Assembly: GCA_963981505.1 (NCBI GenBank)
Contig: CAXCEI010000002.1
Coordinates: 1 to 64,000 of the forward strand
From: OPU3-GD-OMZ sp001901525
GTDB taxonomy: Bacteria; Pseudomonadota; Gammaproteobacteria; Methylococcales; Methylomonadaceae
Length of the DNA: 64,000 bases
Direction of reading: 5' to 3'
Shown here: positions 8,412 to 17,881 of the stretch, in pieces
Numbering within the stretch: position 1 is the stretch's first letter
How the letters are laid out: each line of letters starts with the position of its first letter
Notes under the pieces: generated by a model
Databases searched by the model: none
What the model was told of the DNA's origin: nothing
The model's input: only the letters and a program-made list of their open reading frames with translations
Made by a program: the position numbers and the translations under genes

Positions 8412-8999
8412 TTATTCTTTGCCACATTTATTTTCCAAATCATTAATTTGATGTTGTAACCGAAGGTTCTCAATTTGCAATACTTTCAATTGCCTTTTCA
8501 ATCGCTGAAAAGACTTATCCGGGATGCTAGATGCTGTTGATAAGGGATTGTCCTCATTAAAATACTCGGTTGAAAACGTAACACTTTTTTTACTTACCTC
8601 ATCCTCACTAAGCCCTGAACAAATTATTTTTGAATCGTCTTCAAAAGAATCACCGTGTTCAAAGGTTCCAATATTAGAAATTTCCCCATAAGCCTCAATG
8701 AGTTTATTAATACCGCGCTGATCTGCTTTTACTGAACTCTTCCCCTGATAGATATGCAGTAATTGGTCGCTTGATTCCGCAGATTTTCTAAACCATTCCA
8801 CTGCTTTTTGATTATTTACCCCCGTCCCCTGACCTTTTGAATACATGACACCGACTTGAAATTGAGAAATCGCATCCCCTTGTTCCGCAGCGTTAAGACA
8901 ATTCACAAAATTCTGCGTATTATCCAAAGAAGAATCAACACAAGCCAAAATATTATCGGTAAACAAAACAAACAGATAAAACAAAATACTCTTTCTCAC
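8412..8999 (-). CDS. Secreted Sel1-repeat protein with C-terminal coiled coil
   Basis: The protein has an N-terminal hydrophobic signal, one recognisable Sel1-like repeat (AEQGDAISQFQVGVMY...AVEWFRKSAE, roughly residues 38-77), an acidic middle and a C-terminal heptad-rich stretch that looks like a coiled coil. Sel1 repeats are TPR-like helical pairs that mediate protein contacts. The start is taken as GTG at 8999, because GAGG lies seven bases upstream; a TTG at 9005 in the same frame sits too close to that ribosome site. It has no operon partner. The function is unknown. Confidence 0.7.
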   Translation of the reverse strand: MRKSILFYLFVLFTDNILACVDSSLDNTQNFVNCLNAAEQGDAISQFQVGVMYSKGQGTGVNNQKAVEWFRKSAESSDQLLHIYQGKSSVKADQRGINKLIEAYGEISNIGTFEHGDSFEDDSKIICSGLSEDEVSKKSVTFSTEYFNEDNPLSTASSIPDKSFQRLKRQLKVLQIENLRLQHQINDLENKCGKE

Positions 9000-9145
9000 T
9001 ATCAACCCTCAATTATTTCTAAAATAATTTTTTAGATACTAAGCAATCAATTACTATAATATACGTCATATGTCAAATTGATAGTCATGATTTTAATGCT
9101 ATCAAAATCGTTCCTCTAAGCCCTTAAATTTTATTACAAATCGCT

Positions 9146-9550
9146 ATGAAAAAAACATACTTCGCTCTTTTACTGTTGCTGCCTTTTTTGACACTAAATA
9201 AAATTACATTAGCCGCAGCTAAAACGTCATCTGCGACCCAAAAAACCACGATCAGTCCAAAAATGGCCGCATTTAATCATTGCAACCAGTACATTGAAAA
9301 ACTCTATCTGAATGAATTCACCTTTGAATTTTCTGAACGCCCCAAAGGCGTTTATCAAAATAACAGGAATTTTGTTATTAATGCTTCTGCTAAAGTCATT
9401 AGTGGGCCTGATGACTTTAAAAATAAAGGTTACATTTGCAGAATCCGCTATTTATTCAAAAACAACTACAAACGTGTAGAAAATATAAACAGTTGGTCCA
9501 TCATTGGTATTTCTGGGCTTGAGGATAAATTAATTGAACTAGAAGAATAA
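9146..9550 (+). CDS. Small secreted protein of unknown function
   Basis: The 134-residue protein begins MKKTYFALLLLLPFLTL and continues to an Ala-rich cleavage region near residues 22-26, a normal signal peptide. The mature part has two cysteines (in FNHCNQYI and GYICRIRY) that could form a disulfide in the periplasm. I recognise no domain. It lies divergent to the Sel1-repeat gene and just upstream of the class V aminotransferase. Confidence 0.7.
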   Translation: MKKTYFALLLLLPFLTLNKITLAAAKTSSATQKTTISPKMAAFNHCNQYIEKLYLNEFTFEFSERPKGVYQNNRNFVINASAKVISGPDDFKNKGYICRIRYLFKNNYKRVENINSWSIIGISGLEDKLIELEE

Positions 9551-9605
9551 AATACTTATTAGTTAATAGTTGCATCGTGTTTTTTATCGTCATGAAAGTC
9601 ACGCT

Positions 9606-10745
9606 ATGACTAAGACACAACACCCTGAATTTCACTTAGATTCTCAGATCATTCACCTTAACCATGCCGCAGTAGCTCCTTGGCCGCAGCGTACTGTTAA
9701 TGCCGTTGCAAATTTTGCCCGTGAAAACGGTGCCGTCGGTTCAACAAATTATTTGCACTGGCTAACCATTGAAAAGACCCTAAAAAAACAATTAAAACAA
9801 CTCATCAATGCGCCATCAATAAATGATATTGCCTTAGTAAAAAACACCTCCGAAGCCTTATCTTTTGTCGCTTACGGACTTAACTGGAATTCAGGTGATA
9901 ATATTGTTTCCAGCAATATTGAATTTCCTTCCAACCGGATTCCATGGCAATCACTTAAAAACCAAGGTGTAGAATTTAGACAAACTGATTTACAACAAGA
10001 CAAAACACCCGAGGCTAGCCTATTTTCAAACGTCGACAAAAATACCCGACTTATTACTATTAGTTCCGTTCAGTTTGCAGCAGGCCAACACCTCGACCTT
10101 GAAATGATTGGCGACTTTTGCCAACAACACGGTATTTTATTTTGTATTGATGCCATTCAAAGTCTAGGTGCAATCAAGTTTGACGTGCAACGCTACCAAG
10201 CTGATTTTGTTATGGCTGATGGTCACAAATGGATGTGTGGCCCTGAGGGATTAGGTGTTTTTTATAGCCGCCCTGACTCTAGGAAACGACTTAAATTAAC
10301 CCAATTCGGCTGGCATATGATCAAAGATACCCATGACTATGAAAACCAGCCCTGGGAGGCACACTCAACGGCACAACGTTTTGAATGTGGCAGTCCTAAT
10401 ATGCTAGGAATACATGCTTTATCAGCCAGTTTGTCGGTATTATTAGAAGTCGGAATGGATACCGTAGAACAACAACTTTTAGCCAATGCCCGCTATTTAG
10501 CCTCTGAAATTCAACAACATAAACAGCTCCTTTTATTAAGCGCATCGCCAACCCAACTTAATTCTGGCATCGTACTCTTCAAACCTAAAACACTCACTAA
10601 GCAGCGCTTATTCAATTACTTACAAAATAAACAAGTGCTTTGTGCTATGCGGGGAGATGGCATCCGATTTTCACCTCACTTCTATAATACACTTGATCAA
10701 TTAAAGCATGCCTTAACCCTTGTCGATGAGGCAACAACGCTATAA
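9606..10745 (+). CDS. Class V aminotransferase (PLP-dependent, cysteine-desulfurase-like fold)
   Basis: The 379-residue enzyme has the class V signature: LNHAAVAP near residue 18, the PLP-contacting IDAIQ at 181-185 and the Schiff-base lysine K208 in ADGHKWMCGPEG. The family includes cysteine desulfurases, isopenicillin-N-epimerase-like proteins and kynureninase-like enzymes, and the substrate cannot be told from sequence. The active-site loop Cys needed by true desulfurases is not evident, so IscS-like activity is not claimed. The start is ATG at 9606; an upstream in-frame TTG at 9570 would add 12 unlikely residues. The gene is convergent with tatD. Confidence 0.85.
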   Translation: MTKTQHPEFHLDSQIIHLNHAAVAPWPQRTVNAVANFARENGAVGSTNYLHWLTIEKTLKKQLKQLINAPSINDIALVKNTSEALSFVAYGLNWNSGDNIVSSNIEFPSNRIPWQSLKNQGVEFRQTDLQQDKTPEASLFSNVDKNTRLITISSVQFAAGQHLDLEMIGDFCQQHGILFCIDAIQSLGAIKFDVQRYQADFVMADGHKWMCGPEGLGVFYSRPDSRKRLKLTQFGWHMIKDTHDYENQPWEAHSTAQRFECGSPNMLGIHALSASLSVLLEVGMDTVEQQLLANARYLASEIQQHKQLLLLSASPTQLNSGIVLFKPKTLTKQRLFNYLQNKQVLCAMRGDGIRFSPHFYNTLDQLKHALTLVDEATTL

Positions 10746-10772
10746 ATTCTAATGTTATCATCGACAACTTAT

Positions 10773-11558
10773 TCAAACCCGTCCCTTGCGATTATAAAAT
10801 AAGGTTTGAAAATTACGCGAACTTTGTTCTGCAATCTGTTGTACCGATGTATTGCGTAGTTGTGCCATAAATTTGGCTACGTGATGGACATACAATGGAT
10901 AATTTGGCTTACCACGAAAAGGGACAGGAGCCAAATAGGGTGAATCTGTTTCCACAAGAAAGCGATCTGCAGGCACCTTTTGTGCCGCCTCCTGAACTTG
11001 CCGTGCATTTTTAAAGGTAACAATACCTGAGAAAGAAATATAAAAATTTAACGCTAATGCTTTTTCAGCCATAGCCCAATCTTCGGTGAAGCAATGGATG
11101 ACCCCCCCTACTTCAGCGGCTCCTTCTTCCTGTAAAATTCGGATGGTATCGTCGCGTGCTTCGCGAGTATGTACAATTAAAGGTTTATCTAGTAATTTAG
11201 CTGCACGAATATGATGGCGAAAACGTTGATGTTGCCACTCAAGATCCCCTTCACTCCGAAAATAATCTAACCCTGTTTCACCAATACCAATGACTTTTGA
11301 ATCCTTCCCCAACGTAACTAATTCCTCAACACTGGGATCATGACACTCCTGTACATTAGGATGGACACCAACAGTAACCGGTATATTTTCAAACGGTTCG
11401 ACTAACCTATACATGGCTGGGTAGGATTCCAAATCAATACTAATACAAAGCATCGAATCAATTTGTTGTTCCTGTGCCGCTAAAACAAAGTTTTTAAAGT
11501 GACCGTCATAAGGTGTAAGATCAATCCGGTCAAGATGACAATGAGAATCAATTAACAT
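10773..11558 (-). CDS. tatD: TatD-family metal-dependent deoxyribonuclease
   Basis: TatD/YcfH proteins are TIM-barrel metallohydrolases with 3'-5' exonuclease activity. The protein opens with DSHCHLD (metal H6, H8), has GVHPN and GIGETGLD in the middle and VETDSPYLAP near the end, all family hallmarks. At 261 residues the length is normal. It is the last gene of the plsX-to-tatD cluster and follows pilZ by 27 bases. The close position next to holB and pilZ is conserved in many gammaproteobacteria. Confidence 0.93.
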   Translation of the reverse strand: MLIDSHCHLDRIDLTPYDGHFKNFVLAAQEQQIDSMLCISIDLESYPAMYRLVEPFENIPVTVGVHPNVQECHDPSVEELVTLGKDSKVIGIGETGLDYFRSEGDLEWQHQRFRHHIRAAKLLDKPLIVHTREARDDTIRILQEEGAAEVGGVIHCFTEDWAMAEKALALNFYISFSGIVTFKNARQVQEAAQKVPADRFLVETDSPYLAPVPFRGKPNYPLYVHHVAKFMAQLRNTSVQQIAEQSSRNFQTLFYNRKGRV

Positions 11559-11585
11559 AAAAAAATAACCGCCAAAATTAGAAGG

Positions 11586-11933
11586 CTACATTGTATAAGT
11601 TGCTTGTATACAATTCAAATGACCTGAAAGAAAGTCCTCAATTTTAAATTTTATTGTACTATTTGTATCATTATATAATTGTATACCGACACCTTGAACC
11701 CGATAGTTCTCAGAATTACCCGGGGTTATCCAAATTACTTTCCCATTAATTGATATCCGCTCAGGATGATCCATTAACCGTAGTAAGATAAATAATTCAT
11801 AATTTAATGGATAGGTGTTTTTGGTTGGAATAAATAAACCACCATTAATAATAAACGGCATATAAGATCGATGCAGTTCATCTAAATCATTAATAGTGAT
11901 CGATAATATCTCCAAGCCCCTCTGAACTGACAT
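11586..11933 (-). CDS. pilZ: Type IV pilus assembly protein PilZ
   Basis: This is the single-domain PilZ (115 residues) encoded in the holB-pilZ-tatD context, where it is needed for type IV pilus function through contacts with PilB and FimX in known species. As usual for this subgroup, the classic RxxxR c-di-GMP motif is not present at the N-terminus; the protein matches by the K-V-I-W-I-T-P core and G-V-G-I-Q-L ending. Start ATG at 11933, 13 bases after holB stops. It supports the idea that this organism makes type IV pili. Confidence 0.88.
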   Translation of the reverse strand: MSVQRGLEILSITINDLDELHRSYMPFIINGGLFIPTKNTYPLNYELFILLRLMDHPERISINGKVIWITPGNSENYRVQGVGIQLYNDTNSTIKFKIEDFLSGHLNCIQATYTM

Positions 11934-11946
11934 TTAACTCCGGTTC

Positions 11947-12930
11947 CTAAACAGCCGCCCATTTAATAAAAAATCCCTCATAAGCTAAATTTTTATTTAG
12001 CGGCTGTTTTAATTGCAGATGTAATTCCAGTGCAACTAAATAAAAATCATATAAATGCTGTAAGTCTAGATCTCCTGTTAGTATTTTCAAGGGATCATAT
12101 AAGTCAACATTCTCTACCCCGACCACCGAGGAAGTTTGATTTATTTTCATAAGATCAACAATCCAGGAAATCATCCATGCTACTAAATCAAATTGATTGT
12201 GTTCACAACAAAATTCCGCTACGACGACAACAGACAACTTTTTACGCCGTAACAGAACGAACTTTTCAAATAACTGCATCCTAATGGTTATGGCATCACA
12301 CTCTGCATATTCTCTCGCTAATAAAGGGGCTCTTCTAGACATCTGCAATAATAGTGATAAATCACCGGTAGTGTCATTCTTATTTAACCAATCAAGAGCA
12401 CGATCGGTCGTGGGCGTTTCTATAACTATTTTCTGACAACGACTCTGAATAGTAGCAGGAATAAGCGATAATTGATCAGTGATTAAAATAATCACTGTAC
12501 GGTCAGGTGGTTCCTCTAATCCTTTCAAAAAACTATTAGCGGCGGAACGATTCATTTGATCAGCTTGCTGAACAACAATAATACGGTATTGCAAATAATG
12601 AACGGTTAACCTTATTTTTGACAACAGCCAACGAATCTGATCAATGCCAATGTCTTTGTCTTCTGATTCCGGTTTAATGTCAATAAAATCAGGATGTGTT
12701 CCAGAGACAAAAAGGATACAAGACCGGCATTTTCCGCACGGTGAATCATGACTACTATTGCTAGACTCACATAATAACAAGTGCGCAAAGGATCTTACCA
12801 ACTGAGCCTTTCCTAGCCCTGCTTGTCCGGTGAGTAGTAGTGCTTGAGGAATTCGCTCATTAGAAATGTAGCTTTTCAATAATTGCCAAGCCGTATCGTG
12901 CCAAGGAAGAATATCACTAGACACGCTCAT
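11947..12930 (-). CDS. holB: DNA polymerase III delta-prime subunit
   Basis: HolB is part of the clamp loader. The 327-residue protein has the AAA+ clamp-loader fold with a zinc module C54, C65, C68, C71 and the C-terminal sensor region around ITDQLSLIPATIQSRC. The P-loop-like TGQAGLGK (34-41) is followed by Ala rather than Ser/Thr; delta-prime does not hydrolyse ATP, so this is expected. Its start overlaps the tmk stop by four bases, implying translational coupling. Confidence 0.93.
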   Translation of the reverse strand: MSVSSDILPWHDTAWQLLKSYISNERIPQALLLTGQAGLGKAQLVRSFAHLLLCESSNSSHDSPCGKCRSCILFVSGTHPDFIDIKPESEDKDIGIDQIRWLLSKIRLTVHYLQYRIIVVQQADQMNRSAANSFLKGLEEPPDRTVIILITDQLSLIPATIQSRCQKIVIETPTTDRALDWLNKNDTTGDLSLLLQMSRRAPLLAREYAECDAITIRMQLFEKFVLLRRKKLSVVVVAEFCCEHNQFDLVAWMISWIVDLMKINQTSSVVGVENVDLYDPLKILTGDLDLQHLYDFYLVALELHLQLKQPLNKNLAYEGFFIKWAAV

Positions 12931-13553
12931 TTTTTCAGTAGTGATAATAAATGAGAAACTATATCACTTTGTACCGCGGTTAATGATTGATTGGCGTTAA
13001 CAACTTGAATTCGATCCGGATTTTTTTGCGCTTGTAAAAGATAAGCTTGTCTCACCCGTTCAAAGAATGGAAATTGTTCTTGTTCAAAGCGGTCGCTGAT
13101 TACCCGCTCTTTCATTCGACTCATACCAATATTAATGGGGGCATCCAAGAGTAATGTTAAATCAGGTCTAAACGTCCCTTGGACCCAGGTTTCCAATTGC
13201 TGTATTAAACTAACATCAATGGCTCTCCCTCCCCCCTGATAAGCATAAGTTGCATCTGTAAAGCGATCGCTAATAACCCACTGACCCTGTGCCAATGCAG
13301 GACAAATAACTTCCTTAAGATGTTGAGCTCTGGCAGAAAACATAAGTAATAATTCTGTCTGCTCTGCCACAGATTCACTACGTTCTTCTAAAAGTAAACA
13401 TCTAATTTGTTCTGCCAACGGGGTTCCGCCCGGCTCTCGAGTCACCCTGACTGAAAGTCCGTTATTTTCTAAAAAATCTTTAATAAAATGGAGGTTGGTT
13501 GACTTACCAAGACCCTCGCCACCTTCCAAGGTTATAAATTTTCCTGATCCCAT
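12927..13553 (-). CDS. tmk: Thymidylate kinase
   Basis: Tmk phosphorylates dTMP to dTDP. The 208-residue protein begins with the P-loop EGGEGLGKST at 10-19, has the REPGGTPLAE signature and SDRFTDATYAYQGGGR in the middle. It lies three bases downstream of mltG and overlaps holB, in the conserved mltG-tmk-holB order. Confidence 0.96.
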   Translation of the reverse strand: MGSGKFITLEGGEGLGKSTNLHFIKDFLENNGLSVRVTREPGGTPLAEQIRCLLLEERSESVAEQTELLLMFSARAQHLKEVICPALAQGQWVISDRFTDATYAYQGGGRAIDVSLIQQLETWVQGTFRPDLTLLLDAPINIGMSRMKERVISDRFEQEQFPFFERVRQAYLLQAQKNPDRIQVVNANQSLTAVQSDIVSHLLSLLKK

Positions 13554-13555
13554 GA

Positions 13556-14548
13556 TTATTTCTTCTGATAAAGATTAACAGCATTATTATGACTCTCTAA
13601 TGAATTAGAAAAGGTATGCCGACGATTCCCACTGGCTACAAAATATAAACTCTCTCCTGGTGCAGGATGTAATGCTGCATGTATCGCACCGCCTCCTGGC
13701 ATGGCTATCGGGGTCGGTGTTAAACCCTTATGGCGATAGGTGTTATAAGGTGTGTCCTCAAGGAGATCCCGCGTCCTTATATTCCCATTATATTTTTCAC
13801 CCAATCCATAAATAACAGTCGGATCAGCCTGTAGTCTCATTTTCTTACGTAATCGGCGAATAAACACACCCGCTATTTGATCCCGCTCAGATGGGATGGC
13901 CGTTTCTTTCTCTATAATTGACGCTAGAATTAAGGCTTCATAACGACTTGCTACTGGTAAATCATCGTCCCTTGTTTCCCACTCTTGTCTCAGCACCTGA
14001 CTCATCTTTGTATAAGCCCTTTTTAAAATAGATAAATCCGAATCGCCTTTGGCAAAAAAATAGGTATCCGGAAAGAGCAAACCCTCAACATGCGGATAAG
14101 GACATTTTAATAAGACTAATAGTTCTGGCAATGTAAGCGCATCTATTGTTTGTTTTATTGCCTGATGTTGTCGCAAGGCATATTTTATTTGTTTGAAATT
14201 CCAACCTTCTGGAAAAGTTATAGCATGTTGGCGTGATGCCCCGGAAATAAATAAGGCTAGGAGTTCTGGTAATCTCATTCCTTGTGTTATTAAATACTCT
14301 CCGGATTTTAATTGATCTTGCTGCCCATTAACGTAGGCAATAATTTTAAACCAATGTCCGTCTACAGGAATATTTTCCCTCTTCAATTGGTCCACAACTT
14401 GAGATAATGATTGACCATCTTTGATCTCAAAAACAAGTGAACTGTCTTCAACTATTGTAGAGGTAACAGCCGTTTGATAACTTATTCCCGCAAAAACTAA
14501 AATCGTTAATAAAGAAACCACAAAAAACCAACAAATCAACCTGATCAT
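13556..14548 (-). CDS. mltG: Endolytic murein transglycosylase MltG
   Basis: MltG is an inner-membrane lytic transglycosylase that cuts nascent glycan strands and helps set their length. With the start at 14548 the protein has 330 residues: a membrane anchor at about 4-22, a LysM-like region (IKDGQSLSQVVDQL), then the YceG catalytic domain with the family Glu E213 in ASIIEKETA. The start is chosen because ATG at 14548 overlaps the pabC stop in an ATGA; a longer frame to 14584 would overlap pabC further without need. Confidence 0.95.
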   Translation of the reverse strand: MIRLICWFFVVSLLTILVFAGISYQTAVTSTIVEDSSLVFEIKDGQSLSQVVDQLKRENIPVDGHWFKIIAYVNGQQDQLKSGEYLITQGMRLPELLALFISGASRQHAITFPEGWNFKQIKYALRQHQAIKQTIDALTLPELLVLLKCPYPHVEGLLFPDTYFFAKGDSDLSILKRAYTKMSQVLRQEWETRDDDLPVASRYEALILASIIEKETAIPSERDQIAGVFIRRLRKKMRLQADPTVIYGLGEKYNGNIRTRDLLEDTPYNTYRHKGLTPTPIAMPGGGAIHAALHPAPGESLYFVASGNRRHTFSNSLESHNNAVNLYQKK

Positions 14549-15381
14549 GACTGAATATCCTGAGTTTTTAATTGATCTACACACTGACTGATTTGACGCG
14601 TTACCGCTCCTACAGAAAGACTATAATTGTCTATGTGACTAACCGGCCAAATACCAATAATACTATTCGTTAAAAAAACCTCATCGGCTCGGTACAAATG
14701 CTCTTTTGTTAATAATTGCGGTTCAACATGAAAGCCATTTTCAGCCCCATAATCTAAGATAATTCCACGGATTATTCCAGCGACTCCACAATTCACTAAA
14801 AGAGGCGTTAAGAGCATACCGTCTTTAACCATGAATACATTACTCATGGTACCTTCAACTAAGTACCCCTGTTGATCAAACATTAGACCTTCTTGTATGG
14901 ATTCTGAGACCCATTCAGCGCGTGCTAAAACCTGCTCAAGACGATTGGTGTGCTTAATTCCGGCTAAACTTGGATTAGAGCTTAGTCTGCCTGAACAGAG
15001 TCTAACTCTAACACCTTCTTGTTTATAACATTCCGGAAAAGCAGGAAAGGGATACAACGACAAAATTCTCGTTGGCTCAATAATTTCAGGCTGTCGATAC
15101 CCTCGACCACCTTGCCCTCGGGTTAATTGAATTTTCAGGACAGCACTTTCGATTCCTTCAAGCAAAAGATCGATTTCACTTAAAAGAACAGTATCACCAG
15201 GATAAGGAATGAATAGTTGCTTACAACCCAGTTGTAAACGATCGAGATGACGTGATATAAAAACTGCTCGCCCTGATGTGACTTCTATCGTTTCAAATAA
15301 ACCATCGCCGTATTGAAGACCACGATCAGTTATATCTAAATTGTGTTTCTTTTCACCATTAATGAGTACATCAGTCAACAC
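14545..15381 (-). CDS. pabC: Aminodeoxychorismate lyase
   Basis: PabC converts 4-amino-4-deoxychorismate into p-aminobenzoate and pyruvate for folate. It belongs to fold type IV PLP enzymes: DRGLQYGDGLFET at 19-31, PLP lysine K143 in GIKHTNRLEQ, and EGTMSNVF plus FLTNSIIGIWPV in the second half. The annotated start is GTG at 15381 with no clear ribosome site, so the exact start is less certain than the gene. It lies between fabF and mltG, the usual place. Confidence 0.92.
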   Translation of the reverse strand: MLTDVLINGEKKHNLDITDRGLQYGDGLFETIEVTSGRAVFISRHLDRLQLGCKQLFIPYPGDTVLLSEIDLLLEGIESAVLKIQLTRGQGGRGYRQPEIIEPTRILSLYPFPAFPECYKQEGVRVRLCSGRLSSNPSLAGIKHTNRLEQVLARAEWVSESIQEGLMFDQQGYLVEGTMSNVFMVKDGMLLTPLLVNCGVAGIIRGIILDYGAENGFHVEPQLLTKEHLYRADEVFLTNSIIGIWPVSHIDNYSLSVGAVTRQISQCVDQLKTQDIQS

Positions 15382-15418
15382 AGTCTGAAAGAAATTACAT
15401 CAGAAGAAAATGTGCTTT

Positions 15419-16663
15419 TTATGAAAAACGTTTGAAAACAAGACTACCATTCGTTCCACCAAATCCAAAAGAATTAGAAACAGCAATATCAATAGCCATA
15501 TTTCTTGCAACATTAGGAACATAATCAAGATCACATGCAGGATCTTGGTTATCAAGATTAATAGTAGGTGGGGCCACTTGGTCTGTTATGGCTAACGCTG
15601 TTAATACCGCCTCTATTCCACCGGCAGCGCCTAACATGTGTCCAATCATTGATTTTGTTGAACTCACGGCCGTCTTATAAGCGGCATCGCCCAGTGCTCT
15701 TTTAACTGCTTGCGTCTCTGCTATATCACCTGCAGGTGTTGAAGTACCATGCGCATTAATATAATCAACCTGATCAGCATTTAACTGTGCGTCCCGTAAG
15801 GCATTAGTCATACAACGTGCAGCGCCTTCACCACTTTCAGACGGTGATGTCATATGATAAGCATCAGCACTCATGCCATAACCAACAAGCTCAGCGTAGA
15901 TTTTAGCACCGCGTTTTTTAGCATGCTCAAGTTCTTCTAGAACCACAACACCAGCGCCATCACTTAATACAAAACCATCCCGGTCAACATCCCAAGGACG
16001 ACTCGCATTCGTTGGATCATCATTGCGCCGAGAGAGTGCTTTAGCAGAAGCAAACCCACCCATTGCAGTCGGTGAACTTGTACAACGTTCCGCACCCCCT
16101 GCGATCATAACATCGGCATCGCCGTATTTAATCAATCTAGCCGAATCGCCAATATTATGTGTTCCGGTAGTACAGGCGGTAACAATTGCAAAATTAGGTC
16201 CTTTAAGACCGTATTTTATCGATAAATTACCGGATATCATATTAATGATATTCCCGGGAACAAAGAAAGGAGAAATACGTCGTGGGCCACCTTTTACATA
16301 GGTTGCATGACAATCTTCAATACCTGTCACACCACCAATACCGGCACCAATAGCCACGCCAATACGTTCCGCATTTTCATCAGTAACAATAAGACCTGCA
16401 TCTTCGATCGCCTGACAACCGGCAACCAACCCGTAATGGATAAATCCATCCATCCGCTTGGCATCTTTTAACGGGATATATTGACCGATATCTAAATCCC
16501 TGATGACACCGCCAAAGCGCGATGCAAAAGGTGATATATCAAATGAATCAATAGCACTGATACCGCTTTTGCCATTAACGATACCATCCCATGTTTCAGA
16601 AACCGTATTCGCCAATGGCGTAACAGCTCCTAATCCAGTGATCACAACTCGACGAGAACTCAA
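15419..16663 (-). CDS. fabF: Beta-ketoacyl-ACP synthase II
   Basis: FabF elongates acyl chains by condensing acyl-enzyme with malonyl-ACP. The 414-residue protein has the Cys-His-His set: C164 in TACTTGTHN, His in NAHGTSTPAGD and His in MIGHMLGAAG. The start is TTG at 16663, supported by AAGG seven bases upstream and by the expected MSSRRVVITG beginning. A terminator-like hairpin separates it from acpP, so part of the acpP transcripts should stop before this gene. Confidence 0.96.
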   Translation of the reverse strand: MSSRRVVITGLGAVTPLANTVSETWDGIVNGKSGISAIDSFDISPFASRFGGVIRDLDIGQYIPLKDAKRMDGFIHYGLVAGCQAIEDAGLIVTDENAERIGVAIGAGIGGVTGIEDCHATYVKGGPRRISPFFVPGNIINMISGNLSIKYGLKGPNFAIVTACTTGTHNIGDSARLIKYGDADVMIAGGAERCTSSPTAMGGFASAKALSRRNDDPTNASRPWDVDRDGFVLSDGAGVVVLEELEHAKKRGAKIYAELVGYGMSADAYHMTSPSESGEGAARCMTNALRDAQLNADQVDYINAHGTSTPAGDIAETQAVKRALGDAAYKTAVSSTKSMIGHMLGAAGGIEAVLTALAITDQVAPPTINLDNQDPACDLDYVPNVARNMAIDIAVSNSFGFGGTNGSLVFKRFS

Positions 16664-16690
16664 TTTGTTACCTTAAAATTCTTTGTAAAA

Positions 16691-16729
16691 AACAATAAAA
16701 AACAGAGCGGGACTCAAATGAAACCCGCT
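16691..16729 (-). terminator. Intrinsic terminator after acpP
   Basis: A six-base AGCGGG/CCCGCT stem (arms 16706-16711 and 16724-16729, 12-base loop) is followed on the minus strand by two T-runs between about 16691 and 16702. It lies between acpP and fabF and would yield a short abundant acpP transcript with read-through to fabF. Confidence 0.7.
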
Positions 16730-16746
16730 AATTCTATATTTTAATC

Positions 16747-16977
16747 TTATTTATTTGCGTTGACGTAATCAATCGCTTCCTGAACACTCGTGATTTTCTC
16801 AGCTTCTTCGTCTGGAATCTCGCATTCAAATTCTTCTTCAAGCGCCATGACTAATTCCACTGTATCTAATGAATCAGCACCTAAATCATCAACAAAAGAA
16901 GAGTCATTTGCTATATCTTCTTTAACACCTAACTGTTCTGCAACAATCTTTTTTACACGTTCTTCAATATCACTCAT
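16747..16977 (-). CDS. acpP: Acyl carrier protein
   Basis: AcpP carries growing acyl chains on phosphopantetheine. At 76 residues it is highly acidic with the DSL motif in GADSLDTVE; S36 is the attachment site. It has its own promoter (17062-17089), a leader of about 78 bases and a terminator after it, fitting the high expression expected for ACP. It lies between fabG and fabF in the standard order. Confidence 0.98.
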   Translation of the reverse strand: MSDIEERVKKIVAEQLGVKEDIANDSSFVDDLGADSLDTVELVMALEEEFECEIPDEEAEKITSVQEAIDYVNANK

Positions 16978-17061
16978 TTTAAGTTTCCTTCAAATTACTC
17001 TAAAATTAGGCTATCTCTACAGAACATAATGAACTCATAGAATAGTCACAATTGCGGCTAA

Positions 17062-17089
17062 ATTATACGTCAATTTCGAGAAAAGTCAC
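17062..17089 (-). promoter_or_regulatory. Sigma-70-type promoter of acpP
   Basis: Reading the minus strand, GTGACT (17084-17089; 4/6 to TTGACA) is followed after 16 bases by a perfect TATAAT (17062-17067). It lies about 85 bases upstream of acpP and separates acpP expression from the fabHDG genes. Confidence 0.6.
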
Positions 17090-17113
17090 TCAAGAAATGT
17101 ACAATCCAATACC

Positions 17114-17143
17114 CTTATTGAAATTTATTATTATTTCAATAAG
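17114..17143. repeat. AT-rich inverted repeat after fabG
   Basis: Perfect 11-bp arms (17114-17124 and 17133-17143) with an 8-base loop directly follow the fabG stop codon. There is no T-run, so it looks more like a 3'-end RNA stem than a standard terminator. Confidence 0.5.
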
Positions 17144-17881
17144 TTATGGCATAAACATGCCTCCGTTCACATGTAAGGTTTCCCCCGTTACATAAGAAGC
17201 CCCCTCAGAGGCTAAAAAAGAGACTGCATGTGCAATTTCTTTAGGTGCGCCTAAGCGACTCAAGGGAATCGATGCTAATAAGACTTCTTTATGTTCATCA
17301 GCCAATTCTCGCGTCATATCGGTATCAATAAAACCAGGCGCCACTGTATTTACAGTAATATTTCGGCTACCCACTTCTTTCGCCATTGACTTAGTAAATC
17401 CAACCAAACCCGCTTTTGCAGCGGCATAATTAGTTTGCCCAGCATTTCCGGTTGAACCTACAACCGAAGAGATATTAATGACACGCCCAACCCTTGCTTT
17501 CATCATCCCTCTAAGACAAGCCTTACTCATCCTAAAAATAGAGGTCAAATTAGTATTAATAATGTCATCCCATTCATCATCTTTCATCCGCATCAATAAA
17601 TTATCACGCGTAATACCTGCATTATTAACTAAAACCGTTGGAGCACCATAAGTCTCGTTAATTGTTTTAATAACAGCAGCAATAGACTCAGAATCTGCAA
17701 CATTCAATTCGCAACCTGATCCTGATAAATTTTTTTCGGCTAAATAAGCAGTAATGGCGTCAGCACCTTTCTGCGACGTTGCAGTACCAATAACAAAAAA
17801 ACCATCTTGTGCAAGCTTTTCTGCAATAGCGCGACCAATTCCGCGACTGGCTCCGGTGATTAGTGCAATTTGTTTAGTCAT
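17144..17881 (-). CDS. fabG: 3-oxoacyl-ACP reductase
   Basis: FabG reduces 3-ketoacyl-ACP with NADPH. It is a 245-residue short-chain dehydrogenase with the cofactor motif GASRGIG at 10-16, NNAG at 86-89 and the catalytic triad S139, Y152, K156. The start overlaps the fabD stop by eight bases, implying coupling. The C-terminal YVTGETLHVNGGMFMP is typical of FabG. Confidence 0.97.
   Translation of the reverse strand: MTKQIALITGASRGIGRAIAEKLAQDGFFVIGTATSQKGADAITAYLAEKNLSGSGCELNVADSESIAAVIKTINETYGAPTVLVNNAGITRDNLLMRMKDDEWDDIINTNLTSIFRMSKACLRGMMKARVGRVINISSVVGSTGNAGQTNYAAAKAGLVGFTKSMAKEVGSRNITVNTVAPGFIDTDMTRELADEHKEVLLASIPLSRLGAPKEIAHAVSFLASEGASYVTGETLHVNGGMFMP

Noticed and set aside
12800..12835. 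Defective P-loop in holB
   Set aside because: Delta-prime is not an ATPase, and other HolB proteins also lack a complete Walker A.
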